Shown here: one piece after another, positions 34,780 to 43,724 of the stretch
How positions within the stretch are numbered: the stretch's first letter is position 1
How the letters are laid out: each line of letters begins with the position of its first letter
Assembly (NCBI GenBank): GCA_000620205.1
Contig: JHVP01000014.1
Span: 1 to 64,000, forward strand
Direction of reading: 5' to 3'
Length of the DNA stretch: 64,000 bases
DNA from: Geodermatophilaceae bacterium URHA0031
Lineage (GTDB): Bacteria; Actinomycetota; Actinomycetes; Mycobacteriales; Geodermatophilaceae
Made by a program: the position numbers and the translations under genes
The notes under the pieces: model-generated
What the model saw: only the letters and a program-made list of their open reading frames with translations
Told to the model about the DNA's origin: nothing
Database searches by the model: none

Positions 34780-36798
34780 TCAGCGGCCGCCGCGGCCCCG
34801 CCTGACCCGGAGGTAGTCGGCGACCACGTACTCACCCAGCCGCTCGCTGTCAGGCTGGAACACCCGGCCGCCGGCCCGCGCGGTGATGTCGTGGACGAAC
34901 TCGACCAGCGAAGGCTCGGGGTCCAGCGCGAAGACGTTGAGGGTGGCGCCAGAGCGTGCGACCCGTTCCACCTCCGCGACGGTGCGGGCGATCGTCTCGG
35001 GCATCGGCGGCCAGCAGAAGTACGGCGTCCCGTCGTCCTCCAGGTGCGCGGTGGGCTCCCCGTCGGTGACCACCAGCACCACCGGCTCGGCGTCCCGGTG
35101 CTTGGCGAGGAAGCGGCGGGCCAGCATCAGCCCGTGCTGCAGGTTGGTGCCCTGCAACGTGTCGACCGACAGCTCGGCCAGCGTCTCCGGGCGGAGCACC
35201 TGCGCGGTCGAGGAGAAGCCGATGATCTCGATCGCGTCCTGCGGGAAGCGGGTGGTCACGAGCGAGTGCAGGGCCATCGCCGTCGACTTCGCCGCGCCCC
35301 AGGTGCCGCGCAGCGCCATCGAGTAGGAGAGGTCGACCAGCAGCGCGACGGCTGCGCCGGTGCGCCGCTCGGTCTCCACCACCTCGAAGTCGTCGACGGC
35401 GATCTTCACCCGGTGGCGTGCTGTCGGGGCGGTGGGCGGGACAGCCGCGGACTGCGGCTCACCGGCGGTCCGCAGCACCGCGTTGCGCACGGTGCGGACG
35501 ACGTCCAGCGGCTGCTCGTCGCCGAACCGCCACTCCCGGGAGGCTCCGGTGAGCTCGCCGGCCGCCCCGGCGTCGGCGACGTCGTGCTCCCCGCGACCGG
35601 TCGCGGCCAGCTTGGCGAAGACCCGGCGCAGCGCGGTCGCGCCGAGCCGGCGCACCGCCTTGGGGGACAGCTGCAGCGCCCCCTCGGACCGGTTCAGGTA
35701 CCCCTGCCGCTCCAGCTCGCGCTCCAGCCGGCGCAGCGCCTCGAGGTCGTCGACCGCGGAGCGGCCCAGGGCCTGCTCGAGCAGCTCCTGGTCGATGTCG
35801 GTCAGCGAGGCGCCGGCATACCCCTGGGACAGCTGCTGGGACAGCGACTCCAGGTCGGCGAGCTCGGCGACCGCGGTGGTCGCGTCGCCCATGCCCAGCG
35901 GCTGCTCGCCGTCGGGCACCGGGCCGCGCTGCCCCCAGGGCAGGTCGGGCCGGGCCTGGCGGAGCGCGTCGGACAGGTGCGCCATCTCGCTCTGCAGGCC
36001 GAGGTCGCCCATCGCCTGCTCCATCAGACCCTGCAGCTCGGCGCGCTGGTCGGGGGAGAGACCGGCGAGCATCCGCTCCTGGGCCGCGGCCCGCCGGGCC
36101 AGCGAGTCGATCAGCTCCTCCACCGACTGCGGGTCGTCGGGGAAGAACTGGCCGTGCTTGGCCATGAAGTCGGCGAACTGCTGGTCGGTGTCCTCGCCGC
36201 GGTTGTGCGCGTCGACCAGCGCGGACAGGTCGGCGACCATGTCCTTGACCGCCTGCATGGCCGCGCCGTCGCCGTCCTGCATCTGCTGCAGCGCCTGCTT
36301 CATGCCCTGGAAGGAGCTGTCCAGCACCTCCTGGCGGAGCAGGTCCTGGATCTGCTGGTAGGCCTGGGCCGCCTCCGGCGAGCGCCACTGGTGGTCCTTG
36401 AGCGCCCGGACGGCGCCGGCGGTGTCCTCCGGCAGCTGGTCCAGCTCGGCCTCGGCGAGCCGGGCGGCGTCGTCCGGGTCCGGGAACAGCGCGGCGCGCT
36501 CGGCCTCGAGCGCCTGGTCCAGCAGTTCGCGGACCTGCTCCAGCGTGCCGTCCATCCGGCCGGCCTGCCGCGCCTGCCGCAGCCGGTCGCGGACCGACCG
36601 ACGCAGCTGGTCCAGCCCGCGCCGGCCGTCGATGCCCCGGCGCAGCAGGTCGCGCATCGCCTCGCGCACCCCGCTGCCACCGAGCACCTGGTCGCCGATC
36701 TCGTCGACCGCGGCGGCCACGTCGTAGGGCGGCGCCAGCGGGTCGGGCCCGCCGCGCCACCTGCCGTACCGGTAGCCCCGGGGGCGTCGGTCGGCCAC
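34780..36798 (-). CDS. VWA-domain protein partnered with an AAA ATPase
   Basis: A 672-residue protein. The first ~430 residues are helical and rich in Gln/Glu/Leu/Ala (Gln-Asp-Leu-Leu-Arg-Gln-Glu, Gln-Gln-Met-Gln-Asp-Gly-Asp-Gly), the scaffold region common in MoxR-associated and chelatase-like VWA proteins. The C-terminal von Willebrand A domain has the MIDAS motif Asp-Leu-Ser-Tyr-Ser (Asp489, Ser491, Ser493), a downstream Thr-Asn-Leu and Val-Thr-Asp-Gly-Glu-Pro. Such pairs act as chaperone-like machines that insert metals or remodel targets; the client here is unknown. The start is 2 bases after the stop of the AAA gene, so the two proteins are made together. Confidence 0.9.
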   Translation of the reverse strand: MADRRPRGYRYGRWRGGPDPLAPPYDVAAAVDEIGDQVLGGSGVREAMRDLLRRGIDGRRGLDQLRRSVRDRLRQARQAGRMDGTLEQVRELLDQALEAERAALFPDPDDAARLAEAELDQLPEDTAGAVRALKDHQWRSPEAAQAYQQIQDLLRQEVLDSSFQGMKQALQQMQDGDGAAMQAVKDMVADLSALVDAHNRGEDTDQQFADFMAKHGQFFPDDPQSVEELIDSLARRAAAQERMLAGLSPDQRAELQGLMEQAMGDLGLQSEMAHLSDALRQARPDLPWGQRGPVPDGEQPLGMGDATTAVAELADLESLSQQLSQGYAGASLTDIDQELLEQALGRSAVDDLEALRRLERELERQGYLNRSEGALQLSPKAVRRLGATALRRVFAKLAATGRGEHDVADAGAAGELTGASREWRFGDEQPLDVVRTVRNAVLRTAGEPQSAAVPPTAPTARHRVKIAVDDFEVVETERRTGAAVALLVDLSYSMALRGTWGAAKSTAMALHSLVTTRFPQDAIEIIGFSSTAQVLRPETLAELSVDTLQGTNLQHGLMLARRFLAKHRDAEPVVLVVTDGEPTAHLEDDGTPYFCWPPMPETIARTVAEVERVARSGATLNVFALDPEPSLVEFVHDITARAGGRVFQPDSERLGEYVVADYLRVRRGRGGR

Positions 36799-36800
36799 CG

Positions 36801-38273
36801 TCAGGCCCCGTACACGGTGCGGGAGCCGTCGGTGTCCTTGGCCAGCCGGCGGGTGAGGTACAGCCCCTCGAGGGCGAACTCCACCGCGGCGGCGGCCTGC
36901 TCGGCGGACTGCTCGCCCTCGGGCACCCCCAGCCGACCCAGCAGCTGGGCCAGGTGCGGGATGGTGCCCAGCTGGCCGAGCAGCGCCGCCGCCGGCACCA
37001 GGTCGCCGGACTCGACCGTCTCGCCGCTGCTGAAGTGCTCCTGCAGGCCGGTCAGGTCCAGCCCGCCGCAGCGGGCGCGGAAGGTCTGCGCGGTGGCCTG
37101 CCGCAGCAGGTGCTCGAGCACCTCGAGGTCGCGGTCGTCGTCGTTGTCGCTGCCGGCGTCCGCGAACTCCACCTTGCCGCGGCTGGCCGGGACGACGCTC
37201 GGCAGGTCGACCACCCGGGCCACCGGCCGCGGCTCACCGGCCACCGCCGCCCGGCGGACGGCCGAGGCGGCGACCGTCTCCAGCCCCGCGATGGCGAACC
37301 GGGCACTGACCCCGGAGCGCTGGTCGACGTGGCTGGACTCGCGGACCAGCCGGGTGAACCGGGCGACGATCTCGACGAGGTGCTCGGGGACGATCGGGGT
37401 GTCGAAGCCGGTGCCACCCAGCCAGGTGGTCCGCGCCTCCTGGCGCAGCAGCCGGAGCTCGTCGGCCAGCTCGATCGGGTAGTGGGTGCGCACCTCGGCG
37501 CCGAACCGGTCCTTGAGAGGGGTGATGATCCGGCCGCGGTTGGTGTAGTCCTCGGGGTTGGCGCTGGCCACCAGCAGCAGGTCCAGCGGGAGCCGGACCC
37601 GGTAGCCGCGGATCTGGATGTCGCGCTCCTCCAGCACGTTGAGCAGCGCGACCTGGATCCGCTCGGCGAGGTCGGGCAGCTCGTTGACGCTGAAGATGCC
37701 GCGGTTGGTGCGGGGCACGAGGCCGTAGTGCACGGTCTCCGGGTCGCCCAGGGTCCGGCCCTCGGCCACCTTGATCGGGTCGACGTCGCCGATCAGGTCA
37801 CCGACGCTGGTGTCGGGTGTGGCCAGCTTCTCGCCGAAGCGGTCGCTGCGGTGCAACCAGCCGACCGGGGTCGCGTCGCCGTGCTCGGCGACCTGCCGGC
37901 GCCCCCAGACGCTGATCGGCTGCAGCGGGTGCTCGTTGAGCTCGCTGCCGACGAGCACCGGCGTCCACTCGTCGAGGAGTCCGACCAGGGTGCGGATGAG
38001 CCGGGTCTTGCCCTGCCCGCGCTCGCCGAGCAGGACCAGGTCGTGCCCGGCGATCAGGGCACGCTCGACCTCGGGGACGACGGTGTCCTCGAACCCGACG
38101 ATGCCGGGCAGGGAGGTCTCGCCGGCGGCCAGCCGGGCGAGCAGGTTGTCGCGGATCTCGGCCTTGACCGGCCGGGGGGCAGCGCCGCTGGCGCGGAGCT
38201 CGCCCAGCGTCGTCGGAGCGGGAGAGGGGGAGGTGGGGGACAGCGAGGTCCCCAGCGGTGCGGCGTCCGTCAC
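36801..38273 (-). CDS. MoxR/ChlI-type AAA ATPase
   Basis: About 490 residues. Residues ~45–330 are an AAA+ module with Walker A Gly-Glu-Arg-Gly-Gln-Gly-Lys-Thr (Lys89), Walker B-like Ile-Phe-Ser-Val-Asn-Glu-Leu-Pro-Asp-Leu and sensor Ala-Ser-Ala-Asn-Pro-Glu-Asp, which resemble magnesium-chelatase subunit I and the RavA/MoxR clade. The C-terminal ~160 residues are helical, ending in Ser-Arg-Thr-Val-Tyr-Gly-Ala. With the VWA protein downstream it makes the usual ATPase/adaptor pair. GTG 38273 is chosen; GTG 38282 is 3 codons longer. Divergent from threonine dehydratase with ~90 bp between. Confidence 0.9.
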   Translation of the reverse strand: MTDAAPLGTSLSPTSPSPAPTTLGELRASGAAPRPVKAEIRDNLLARLAAGETSLPGIVGFEDTVVPEVERALIAGHDLVLLGERGQGKTRLIRTLVGLLDEWTPVLVGSELNEHPLQPISVWGRRQVAEHGDATPVGWLHRSDRFGEKLATPDTSVGDLIGDVDPIKVAEGRTLGDPETVHYGLVPRTNRGIFSVNELPDLAERIQVALLNVLEERDIQIRGYRVRLPLDLLLVASANPEDYTNRGRIITPLKDRFGAEVRTHYPIELADELRLLRQEARTTWLGGTGFDTPIVPEHLVEIVARFTRLVRESSHVDQRSGVSARFAIAGLETVAASAVRRAAVAGEPRPVARVVDLPSVVPASRGKVEFADAGSDNDDDRDLEVLEHLLRQATAQTFRARCGGLDLTGLQEHFSSGETVESGDLVPAAALLGQLGTIPHLAQLLGRLGVPEGEQSAEQAAAAVEFALEGLYLTRRLAKDTDGSRTVYGA

Positions 38274-38364
38274 CTCGACCACGGTACGACGGGGATGTGA
38301 CAGTCGGGGGTCCCGTCGTCCTGCCCCGTCGGCCGGTCCCGTCCCGGGCTGCGAGGATCGTCCC

Positions 38365-39591
38365 GTGTCCGTCACCGGTGCAGTCCCCCTGGTCAGCGGA
38401 GCCGACGTCGAGGAGGCCGCCCGCCTGCTGGACGGCGTGGTGCGGCGCACCCCGCTGGAGCACTCCCGCGCCCTCGCCGGACGGGTCGGCGGCCCCGTCT
38501 GGCTCAAGTGCGAGAACCTGCAGCGCACCGGCTCGTTCAAGATCCGCGGTGCGTACACCCGGATCGCCCGGCTGACCGACGAGGAGCGGGCCCGCGGCGT
38601 CGTCGCCGCCAGCGCCGGCAACCACGCCCAGGGCGTCGCGCTCGCCGCCCGGGAGCTCGGTGCGGCGGCCACCGTGTTCATGCCGGAGACCGCGCCGCTG
38701 CCCAAGGTCGCCGCCACCCGCGGCTACGGCGCCGACGCCCGGCTCGGCGGCGAGACGCTCACCGACGCCCTCGTCGACGCGGTGCGGTTCTCCGCCGAGA
38801 CCGGGTCGGTGTTCATCCACCCCTTCGACCACCCCGACGTCATCGCCGGTCAGGGGACGGTCGGTCTCGAGGTCCTCGAGCAGTGCCCGGACGTGGCCAC
38901 GGTCGTGGTCTGCACCGGCGGTGGCGGGCTGGTCTCCGGGATCGCCGCCGCGGTGAAGGCCCGCCGTCCCGACGTCCGGGTGGTCGCCGTCCAGGCTGCC
39001 CGTGCCGCGGCGTTCCCCGCGTCGCTGGCCGCGGGCCACCCGGTGCCGCTGACCACGATGGCCACGATGGCCGACGGCATCGCCGTCGCCGCGCCCGGCG
39101 ACCTCACCCTGGCGCACGTGGCGGGCCTGGTCGACGAGGTGCGGACCGTCACCGAGGGCGACCTCAGCCGCGCCCTGCTGTTCTGCCTGGAACGGGCCAA
39201 GCTGGTCGTCGAACCGGCCGGGGTCGCCGGCGTGGCGGCCGTGCTGGCCGACCCCGCCGCCTTCGCCCCGCCCGTGGTCGCGGTCGTGTCCGGCGGCAAC
39301 ATCGACCCGGTCCTGATGATGAAGGTCGTCCAGCACGGCATGGCGGCCGCCGGGCGCTACCTGTCACTGCGTGTCCAGGTCCCCGACCGGCCCGGTTCGC
39401 TGGCCGCCCTGCTGCGCGAGCTCGCCGGGCTGTCGGCCAACGTGCTGTCGGTCGAGCACGAGCGGACGACGGCGCGGCTGGACCTCGGCGAGGTCGAGGT
39501 CGGCGTCCACCTGGAGACCCGCGGGCCCGACCACGAGCAGCACGTGCTCGCGGCGCTGTCCGCCGCCGGGTACGCACCCCGCGTCGACTGA
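38365..39591 (+). CDS. ilvA: Threonine ammonia-lyase (threonine dehydratase)
   Basis: A 408-residue PLP enzyme that deaminates threonine to 2-oxobutanoate. The PLP Lys is in Thr-Gly-Ser-Phe-Lys-Ile-Arg-Gly (Lys59), the phosphate-binding loop is Cys-Thr-Gly-Gly-Gly-Gly-Leu-Val-Ser-Gly, and Ser-Ala-Gly-Asn-His-Ala-Gln-Gly is intact. A single C-terminal ACT-like domain starts near 330 (Val-Pro-Asp-Arg-Pro-Gly-Ser-Leu), the layout of the short ~400-residue form with one regulatory domain; whether it serves isoleucine synthesis or catabolism is not decided by sequence. GTG 38365 follows no strong ribosome-binding site. A strong hairpin follows the stop. Confidence 0.94.
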   Translation: MSVTGAVPLVSGADVEEAARLLDGVVRRTPLEHSRALAGRVGGPVWLKCENLQRTGSFKIRGAYTRIARLTDEERARGVVAASAGNHAQGVALAARELGAAATVFMPETAPLPKVAATRGYGADARLGGETLTDALVDAVRFSAETGSVFIHPFDHPDVIAGQGTVGLEVLEQCPDVATVVVCTGGGGLVSGIAAAVKARRPDVRVVAVQAARAAAFPASLAAGHPVPLTTMATMADGIAVAAPGDLTLAHVAGLVDEVRTVTEGDLSRALLFCLERAKLVVEPAGVAGVAAVLADPAAFAPPVVAVVSGGNIDPVLMMKVVQHGMAAAGRYLSLRVQVPDRPGSLAALLRELAGLSANVLSVEHERTTARLDLGEVEVGVHLETRGPDHEQHVLAALSAAGYAPRVD

Positions 39592-39600
39592 CCGACGCAG

Positions 39601-39632
39601 CGGTGCCCGCACCTCAGGGGGTGCGGGCACCG
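39601..39632. terminator. Bidirectional hairpin between ilvA and the dicarboxylate symporter gene
   Basis: CGGTGCCCGCACC (39601–39613) pairs exactly with 39620–39632 across the loop TCAGGG. It lies between two convergent genes and can serve both. Confidence 0.9.
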
Positions 39633-39643
39633 GTGGGGCGGCG

Positions 39644-41062
39644 TCAGCGACCAGCGACCGCCTCGGGGACGGCGGACCCGCGCTCGGCGGGCGAACCGTC
39701 CACCGGCGCACCGTCGGCGTCGGCATCGTCGTCGTCGTCGAGCATCGTGCTCTCGTCGAAGGGGCGCTGACCGGCCAGCACCGCCGTCATCTGCGCCCGG
39801 TCCAGCTCCTTGGTCCAGGTGGCGATGAGCATGGTGGCGACGGCGTTGCCGGCGAAGTTCGTGACGGCGCGCGCCTCGGACATGAACCGGTCGATGCCGA
39901 CGATCAGGCCGACGCCGTCCAGCAGCTCGGGGCGGTGCGTGGACAGGCCACCGGCGAGGGTGGCGAGGCCGGCGCCGGAGACCCCGGCGGCGCCCTTCGA
40001 GGCGATGACCATGAAGACGAGCAGACCGATCTGCGAGCCGATGCTCAGCGGGTCGCCCAGCGCCTCGGCGATGAACAGCGAGGCCATCGTCAGGTAGATC
40101 GCCGTCCCGTCGAGGTTGAACGAGTAGCCGGTCGGCACCACGATGCCGGCGACCGGCTTGCTGACCCCGATGTGCTCCATCTTGGCGATCAGCCGGGGCA
40201 GGGCGGTCTCCGACGAGGACGAGGAGACGATCAGCAGGAACTCGCGACCCAGGTACCTCAGCAGGCCGAACACGTTGATGCCGACGACCAGCCGCAGGAG
40301 GGCACCCAGGACACCGAACACGAACAGCGCGCAGGTCAGGTAGAAGCCGATCATGAGGACGGCGAGGCTCTTCAGCGCGTCGACCCCCGTGGCCCCGACG
40401 ACGGCGGCGATGGCGCCGAAGGCGCCGATCGGGGCGACCCACATGACCATCGCCAGCACCCGGAAGACCAGCCGCTGCAGGTGCCCGACGCCGCGCAGCA
40501 CCGGCTCGCCGGCGCGGCCCATCGCCTGGACGGCGAAGCCGACCAGCAGCGCGACCAGCAGGGCCTGCAGCACCGAGCCGGATGTCAGTGCCGACAGCAG
40601 CGTGGTGGGGATCAGGCTCAGCACGAAGCCGGTGAGCCCCTCGGGGGCCTCCGCGTCGGTCTGAGCGAAGTCACGCCCGGCGGAGCGCATGTCCTCGGTG
40701 AGCTGGAGCCCGTCGCCGGGGTGCAGCACGTTGCCCACGACCAGGCCGATCGCCAGCGCGACCGTGGACATGAGCAGGAAGTAACCCAGCGCCAGGCCGC
40801 CCACCTTCCCGACCTGGGTCGCCTTCCGGATGGAGCCGATGCCCAGCACGATCGTGCAGAAGATGACCGGCGCGATGAGCATCTTGATCAGCGCGACGAA
40901 CGCCGTGCCCAGCCACTTCAGCTCGACGGCGAAGTCGGGGAACAGCAGCCCGACCGCGATGCCGAGGCCCACGGCGACGATCACCGCGACGTAGAGCCAG
41001 TGGGTGCGGTCGCGCTTGCCGGCCGGGGCCGGGCGCGGAGAGGGTGCCGTGGTTCCGGCCAT
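39644..41062 (-). CDS. C4-dicarboxylate:cation symporter (DctA-like, DAACS family)
   Basis: A 472-residue transporter with ~8 helices and two re-entrant loops. The serine-rich hairpin Ser-Ser-Ser-Ser-Glu-Thr-Ala-Leu-Pro (HP1) and the TM7 motif Gly-Tyr-Ser-Phe-Asn-Leu-Asp-Gly-Thr-Ala, then Ala-Ser-Lys-Gly-Ala-Ala-Gly-Val (HP2) are diagnostic. The tail is long and acidic (a run of Asp). It likely imports succinate, fumarate or malate with protons or sodium. Start ATG 41062 has GGGAG upstream. It is divergent from a CitA/DcuS-type sensor and its regulator, which makes those the probable controllers. Confidence 0.93.
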   Translation of the reverse strand: MAGTTAPSPRPAPAGKRDRTHWLYVAVIVAVGLGIAVGLLFPDFAVELKWLGTAFVALIKMLIAPVIFCTIVLGIGSIRKATQVGKVGGLALGYFLLMSTVALAIGLVVGNVLHPGDGLQLTEDMRSAGRDFAQTDAEAPEGLTGFVLSLIPTTLLSALTSGSVLQALLVALLVGFAVQAMGRAGEPVLRGVGHLQRLVFRVLAMVMWVAPIGAFGAIAAVVGATGVDALKSLAVLMIGFYLTCALFVFGVLGALLRLVVGINVFGLLRYLGREFLLIVSSSSSETALPRLIAKMEHIGVSKPVAGIVVPTGYSFNLDGTAIYLTMASLFIAEALGDPLSIGSQIGLLVFMVIASKGAAGVSGAGLATLAGGLSTHRPELLDGVGLIVGIDRFMSEARAVTNFAGNAVATMLIATWTKELDRAQMTAVLAGQRPFDESTMLDDDDDADADGAPVDGSPAERGSAVPEAVAGR

Positions 41063-41252
41063 GACTGCTCCCGTGGAGTCGGTGGCTGGCGGTGGTGGAC
41101 CGCCGGGGGACGTCGCCGGAGAGGCGACAGGAGGACTGTGTCGCCGGTCGTGACGCGGGTCACTGATGTGTTCATTGCGTTCGGCGGGCCGGCACCCCAG
41201 CCGGGGCGGACGTGATGCGCTGCGGACGCCGGCAGCGGGGGACACTCGGCCG
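41063..41252. promoter_or_regulatory. Divergent promoter region with GTGAC-N4-GTCAC element
   Basis: The 190-bp gap between the symporter gene and the sensor-kinase gene must hold both promoters. A perfect inverted repeat GTGAC-GCGG-GTCAC lies at 41150–41163, followed by a locally AT-richer segment (TGATGTGTTCATTGCG, 41164–41179) that is the best candidate for a melted promoter. The repeat is a candidate binding site for the response regulator encoded at 42875–43561. Confidence 0.45.
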
Positions 41253-42878
41253 GTGCGCACACCCTCGGCGCTGGTGCGGCGTCGCGATCCCGGCAGCCTG
41301 GCCCGGCAGCTGCTGTTGCTGCAGGGGCTGGTCGTGCTGGTCGTCGTCCTGGTGCTCGGGCTGGTCGCCTGGCGGCAGGCGCAGGCAGCGGTCGAGAGCC
41401 GCGCGACCGCCCAGGCACGCAGCACGGCCGAGGCGATCGCCGACTCGCCGCTGGTCCGCGAGGCCGTCGTCGGTCCCGACCCGACCGGCGTCCTGCAGCC
41501 CTACGTCGAGCAGGTCCGGGCCGACACCGGCATCTCGTTCATCACCGTGCTGGCTCCGGACCGCACACGGTTCACCCATCCGGACCCCGCCGAGATCGGC
41601 CGGCCCTTCCTCGGCACCATCGCACCGGCCCTGGCCGGGCGGACCTTCACCGAGACCTCCAGCGGCACCCTGGGACCCTCGGTCCGGGCGGTCGCCCCGG
41701 TCTTCGCCGCCGGCAGCGACGACCGGGTCGTCGCGATGGTCGGTGTGGGCATCACCGTGGCCGCGATCGGCGACGACGTCACCGCCGCCCTGCCCGGCCT
41801 CCTCGTCGCCGTCCTGGTCGTGCTCGCCGTCGGCGCGCTCGGCAGCTGGGCGATCAGCCGGCGGCTGCACCGGCAGACGCACGGCCTGGGAGCGGCACCG
41901 CTGGTGCGGATGCTGGAGTACTACGACGCGGTCCTGCACGCCGTCCGGGAGGGGCTGCTGCTGCTGGACGGCGACGGCCGGGTGCAGCTCGTCAACGACG
42001 AGGCCCGCCGGCTGCTCGACCTCGACGCCGACGTCACCGGGCGGCACGTGAGCGAGCTGGGGTTGTCCGCCGAGCTGGCCGCGACGCTCTCCGCCCAGCG
42101 TCCGGCCGCCGACGAGGTCCACGTCAGCGGCTCGCGCGTCCTGGTCGTCAACCAGGCCCCGGCCATCCCCCGCGGGCGTTCGGTGGGCACCGTGGTCACC
42201 TTGCGCGACCACACCGACCTGCAGGCCCTCACCGGTGAGCTGGACAGCGTGCGCTCGTTCGCGGAGTCGCTGCGCGCCCAGGCCCATGAGGCCGCCAACC
42301 GGCTGCACACGACCGTGTCGCTGGTCGAGCTGGGTCGCAACGCCGAGGCCGTCGAGTTCGCCACCGCCGAGCTCGCCTCGGCCCAGCAGCTCACCGACCG
42401 GGTGGTGGCCTCGGTCGGTGAACCGGTGCTGGCGGCGCTGCTGCTCGGCAAGGCGGCCACCGCGCACGAGCGCGGCGTGGCCCTGGAGATCGACCCGGAC
42501 ACCGCCGTCGGCCCCACCGGGATCCCGGGCGGCGATCTGGTGACGATCGTCGGCAACCTGGTGGACAACGCGATCGACGCGGCGCTGCTGGGGGAGCCGC
42601 CGCGCGAGGTGCAGCTGGCCATGGAGGTGGTCGACGGCCGGCTGCAGGTGCGCGTCGAGGACACCGGGCCCGGGGTGAGCGACCCCGAGCGGGTCTTCGA
42701 CCGCGGCTGGACGACGAAGGAGTCCGCCGCCCCGCGCGGGCTGGGCCGCGGTCTCGGGCTGGCGCTGGTCGACCAGGCGGTCCGCCGCAACGGGGGCACG
42801 GTCACCGTCCGGCCCGGCCCGGGTGGGGTGTTCGAGGTGTCCCTCCCGGTCCGGACGCCGGCGGAGGCGGGCCGGTGA
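41253..42878 (+). CDS. CitA/DcuS-type sensor histidine kinase
   Basis: About 541 residues: membrane helix (~22–45), extracytoplasmic PASC/Cache-like sensor (~50–175, Phe-Ile-Thr-Val-Leu-Ala-Pro-Asp), second helix (~185–205), cytoplasmic PAS (~220–320), then a HisKA_7TM/SpoOB-like dimerisation helix with Ala-His-Glu-Ala-Ala-Asn-Arg-Leu-His (phospho-acceptor His345). The ATP domain has Asn-Leu-Val-Asp-Asn-Ala-Ile-Asp-Ala (N box), Asp-Thr-Gly-Pro-Gly-Val (G1) and Gly-Leu-Gly-Arg-Gly-Leu-Gly-Leu (G2). Such kinases sense citrate or C4-dicarboxylates. It overlaps the regulator gene by 4 bases and is divergent from the dicarboxylate symporter. Confidence 0.92.
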   Translation: MRTPSALVRRRDPGSLARQLLLLQGLVVLVVVLVLGLVAWRQAQAAVESRATAQARSTAEAIADSPLVREAVVGPDPTGVLQPYVEQVRADTGISFITVLAPDRTRFTHPDPAEIGRPFLGTIAPALAGRTFTETSSGTLGPSVRAVAPVFAAGSDDRVVAMVGVGITVAAIGDDVTAALPGLLVAVLVVLAVGALGSWAISRRLHRQTHGLGAAPLVRMLEYYDAVLHAVREGLLLLDGDGRVQLVNDEARRLLDLDADVTGRHVSELGLSAELAATLSAQRPAADEVHVSGSRVLVVNQAPAIPRGRSVGTVVTLRDHTDLQALTGELDSVRSFAESLRAQAHEAANRLHTTVSLVELGRNAEAVEFATAELASAQQLTDRVVASVGEPVLAALLLGKAATAHERGVALEIDPDTAVGPTGIPGGDLVTIVGNLVDNAIDAALLGEPPREVQLAMEVVDGRLQVRVEDTGPGVSDPERVFDRGWTTKESAAPRGLGRGLGLALVDQAVRRNGGTVTVRPGPGGVFEVSLPVRTPAEAGR

Positions 42879-43561
42879 GCGACCTCAGCGTGCTGGTGGT
42901 GGAGGACGAGCCGGTCGCCGCGGACGCGCACCGCGCGTACGTCGACCGGACGCCCGGCTTCTCGGTGATCGCCGTCGCCGGGACCGCTGCTGCGGCCTGG
43001 GACGCCCTGGCCCGGAACCGGGTCGACCTCGTGCTGCTGGACATGAACCTCCCGGACACCCACGGGATCGAGCTGTGCCGCCGGTTGCGGGCCTCCGGCC
43101 GGGACGTCGACGTGCTGGCGGTGACCTCGGCGCGGGAGCTGGCCACCGTCCGCGCGGCGGCCGCCCACGGCGTCGTGGGCTACCTGCTCAAGCCGTTCAG
43201 CCAGGCCGCGCTGCGCGACCGGCTGACCGCGTACGTCGACTACCGGTCGCAGGTGCGCACCGGGGGCGACGTGGCGGGTCAGGACGCGGTCGACCGGGTG
43301 CTGGAGGCCGCCCGCCCGGTCCGCCCGGCCCCGCTGCCCAAGGGGCTGGCCCGGGAGACGTTGGACGCGGTGGTGACCGCGGTGCGGGCGGCCACCCGGG
43401 AGGACGCCGGGCTGTCGGCCGCGGAGACGGCGGAGCTGATCGGTGCCTCCCGGATCACCGCCCGCCGCTACCTCGAGCACCTCGCCGACACCGGCCTCGT
43501 GGCCCGGACCCCCCGCTACGGCAGCACCGGACGACCGGAGCTCGAGTACCGCTGGCGATGA
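42875..43561 (+). CDS. CitB/DcuR/DctR-type response regulator
   Basis: A 228-residue regulator. Receiver domain (1–~120): acidic pair Glu10/Asp11, phospho-acceptor Asp56 in Leu-Leu-Asp-Met-Asn-Leu-Pro, Thr in Ala-Val-Thr-Ser, and Lys in Leu-Leu-Lys-Pro-Phe. The C-terminal helix-turn-helix (~170–228) reads Leu-Ser-Ala-Ala-Glu-Thr-Ala-Glu-Leu-Ile-Gly-Ala-Ser-Arg-Ile-Thr-Ala-Arg-Arg-Tyr, the pattern of the CitB group. It is made with its kinase from one transcript (GTGA overlap) and probably activates the divergent symporter gene when dicarboxylates are sensed. Confidence 0.93.
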   Translation: MSDLSVLVVEDEPVAADAHRAYVDRTPGFSVIAVAGTAAAAWDALARNRVDLVLLDMNLPDTHGIELCRRLRASGRDVDVLAVTSARELATVRAAAAHGVVGYLLKPFSQAALRDRLTAYVDYRSQVRTGGDVAGQDAVDRVLEAARPVRPAPLPKGLARETLDAVVTAVRAATREDAGLSAAETAELIGASRITARRYLEHLADTGLVARTPRYGSTGRPELEYRWR

Positions 43562-43724
43562 GGCCGCACCGATGACTTCCCCCGCCGGGCCGGGTCTGGA
43601 CGGGTGGGTGCCCGGGTGGGCGGCCCGGACCACGTGTCGTCGGAGGAGCGCTCATGCAACGGACCCGCCGGGTCGCCCGGAAAAGGTGTGAGAACTGTCG
43701 GACGACGGCTCTAGCGTGCCCGGC

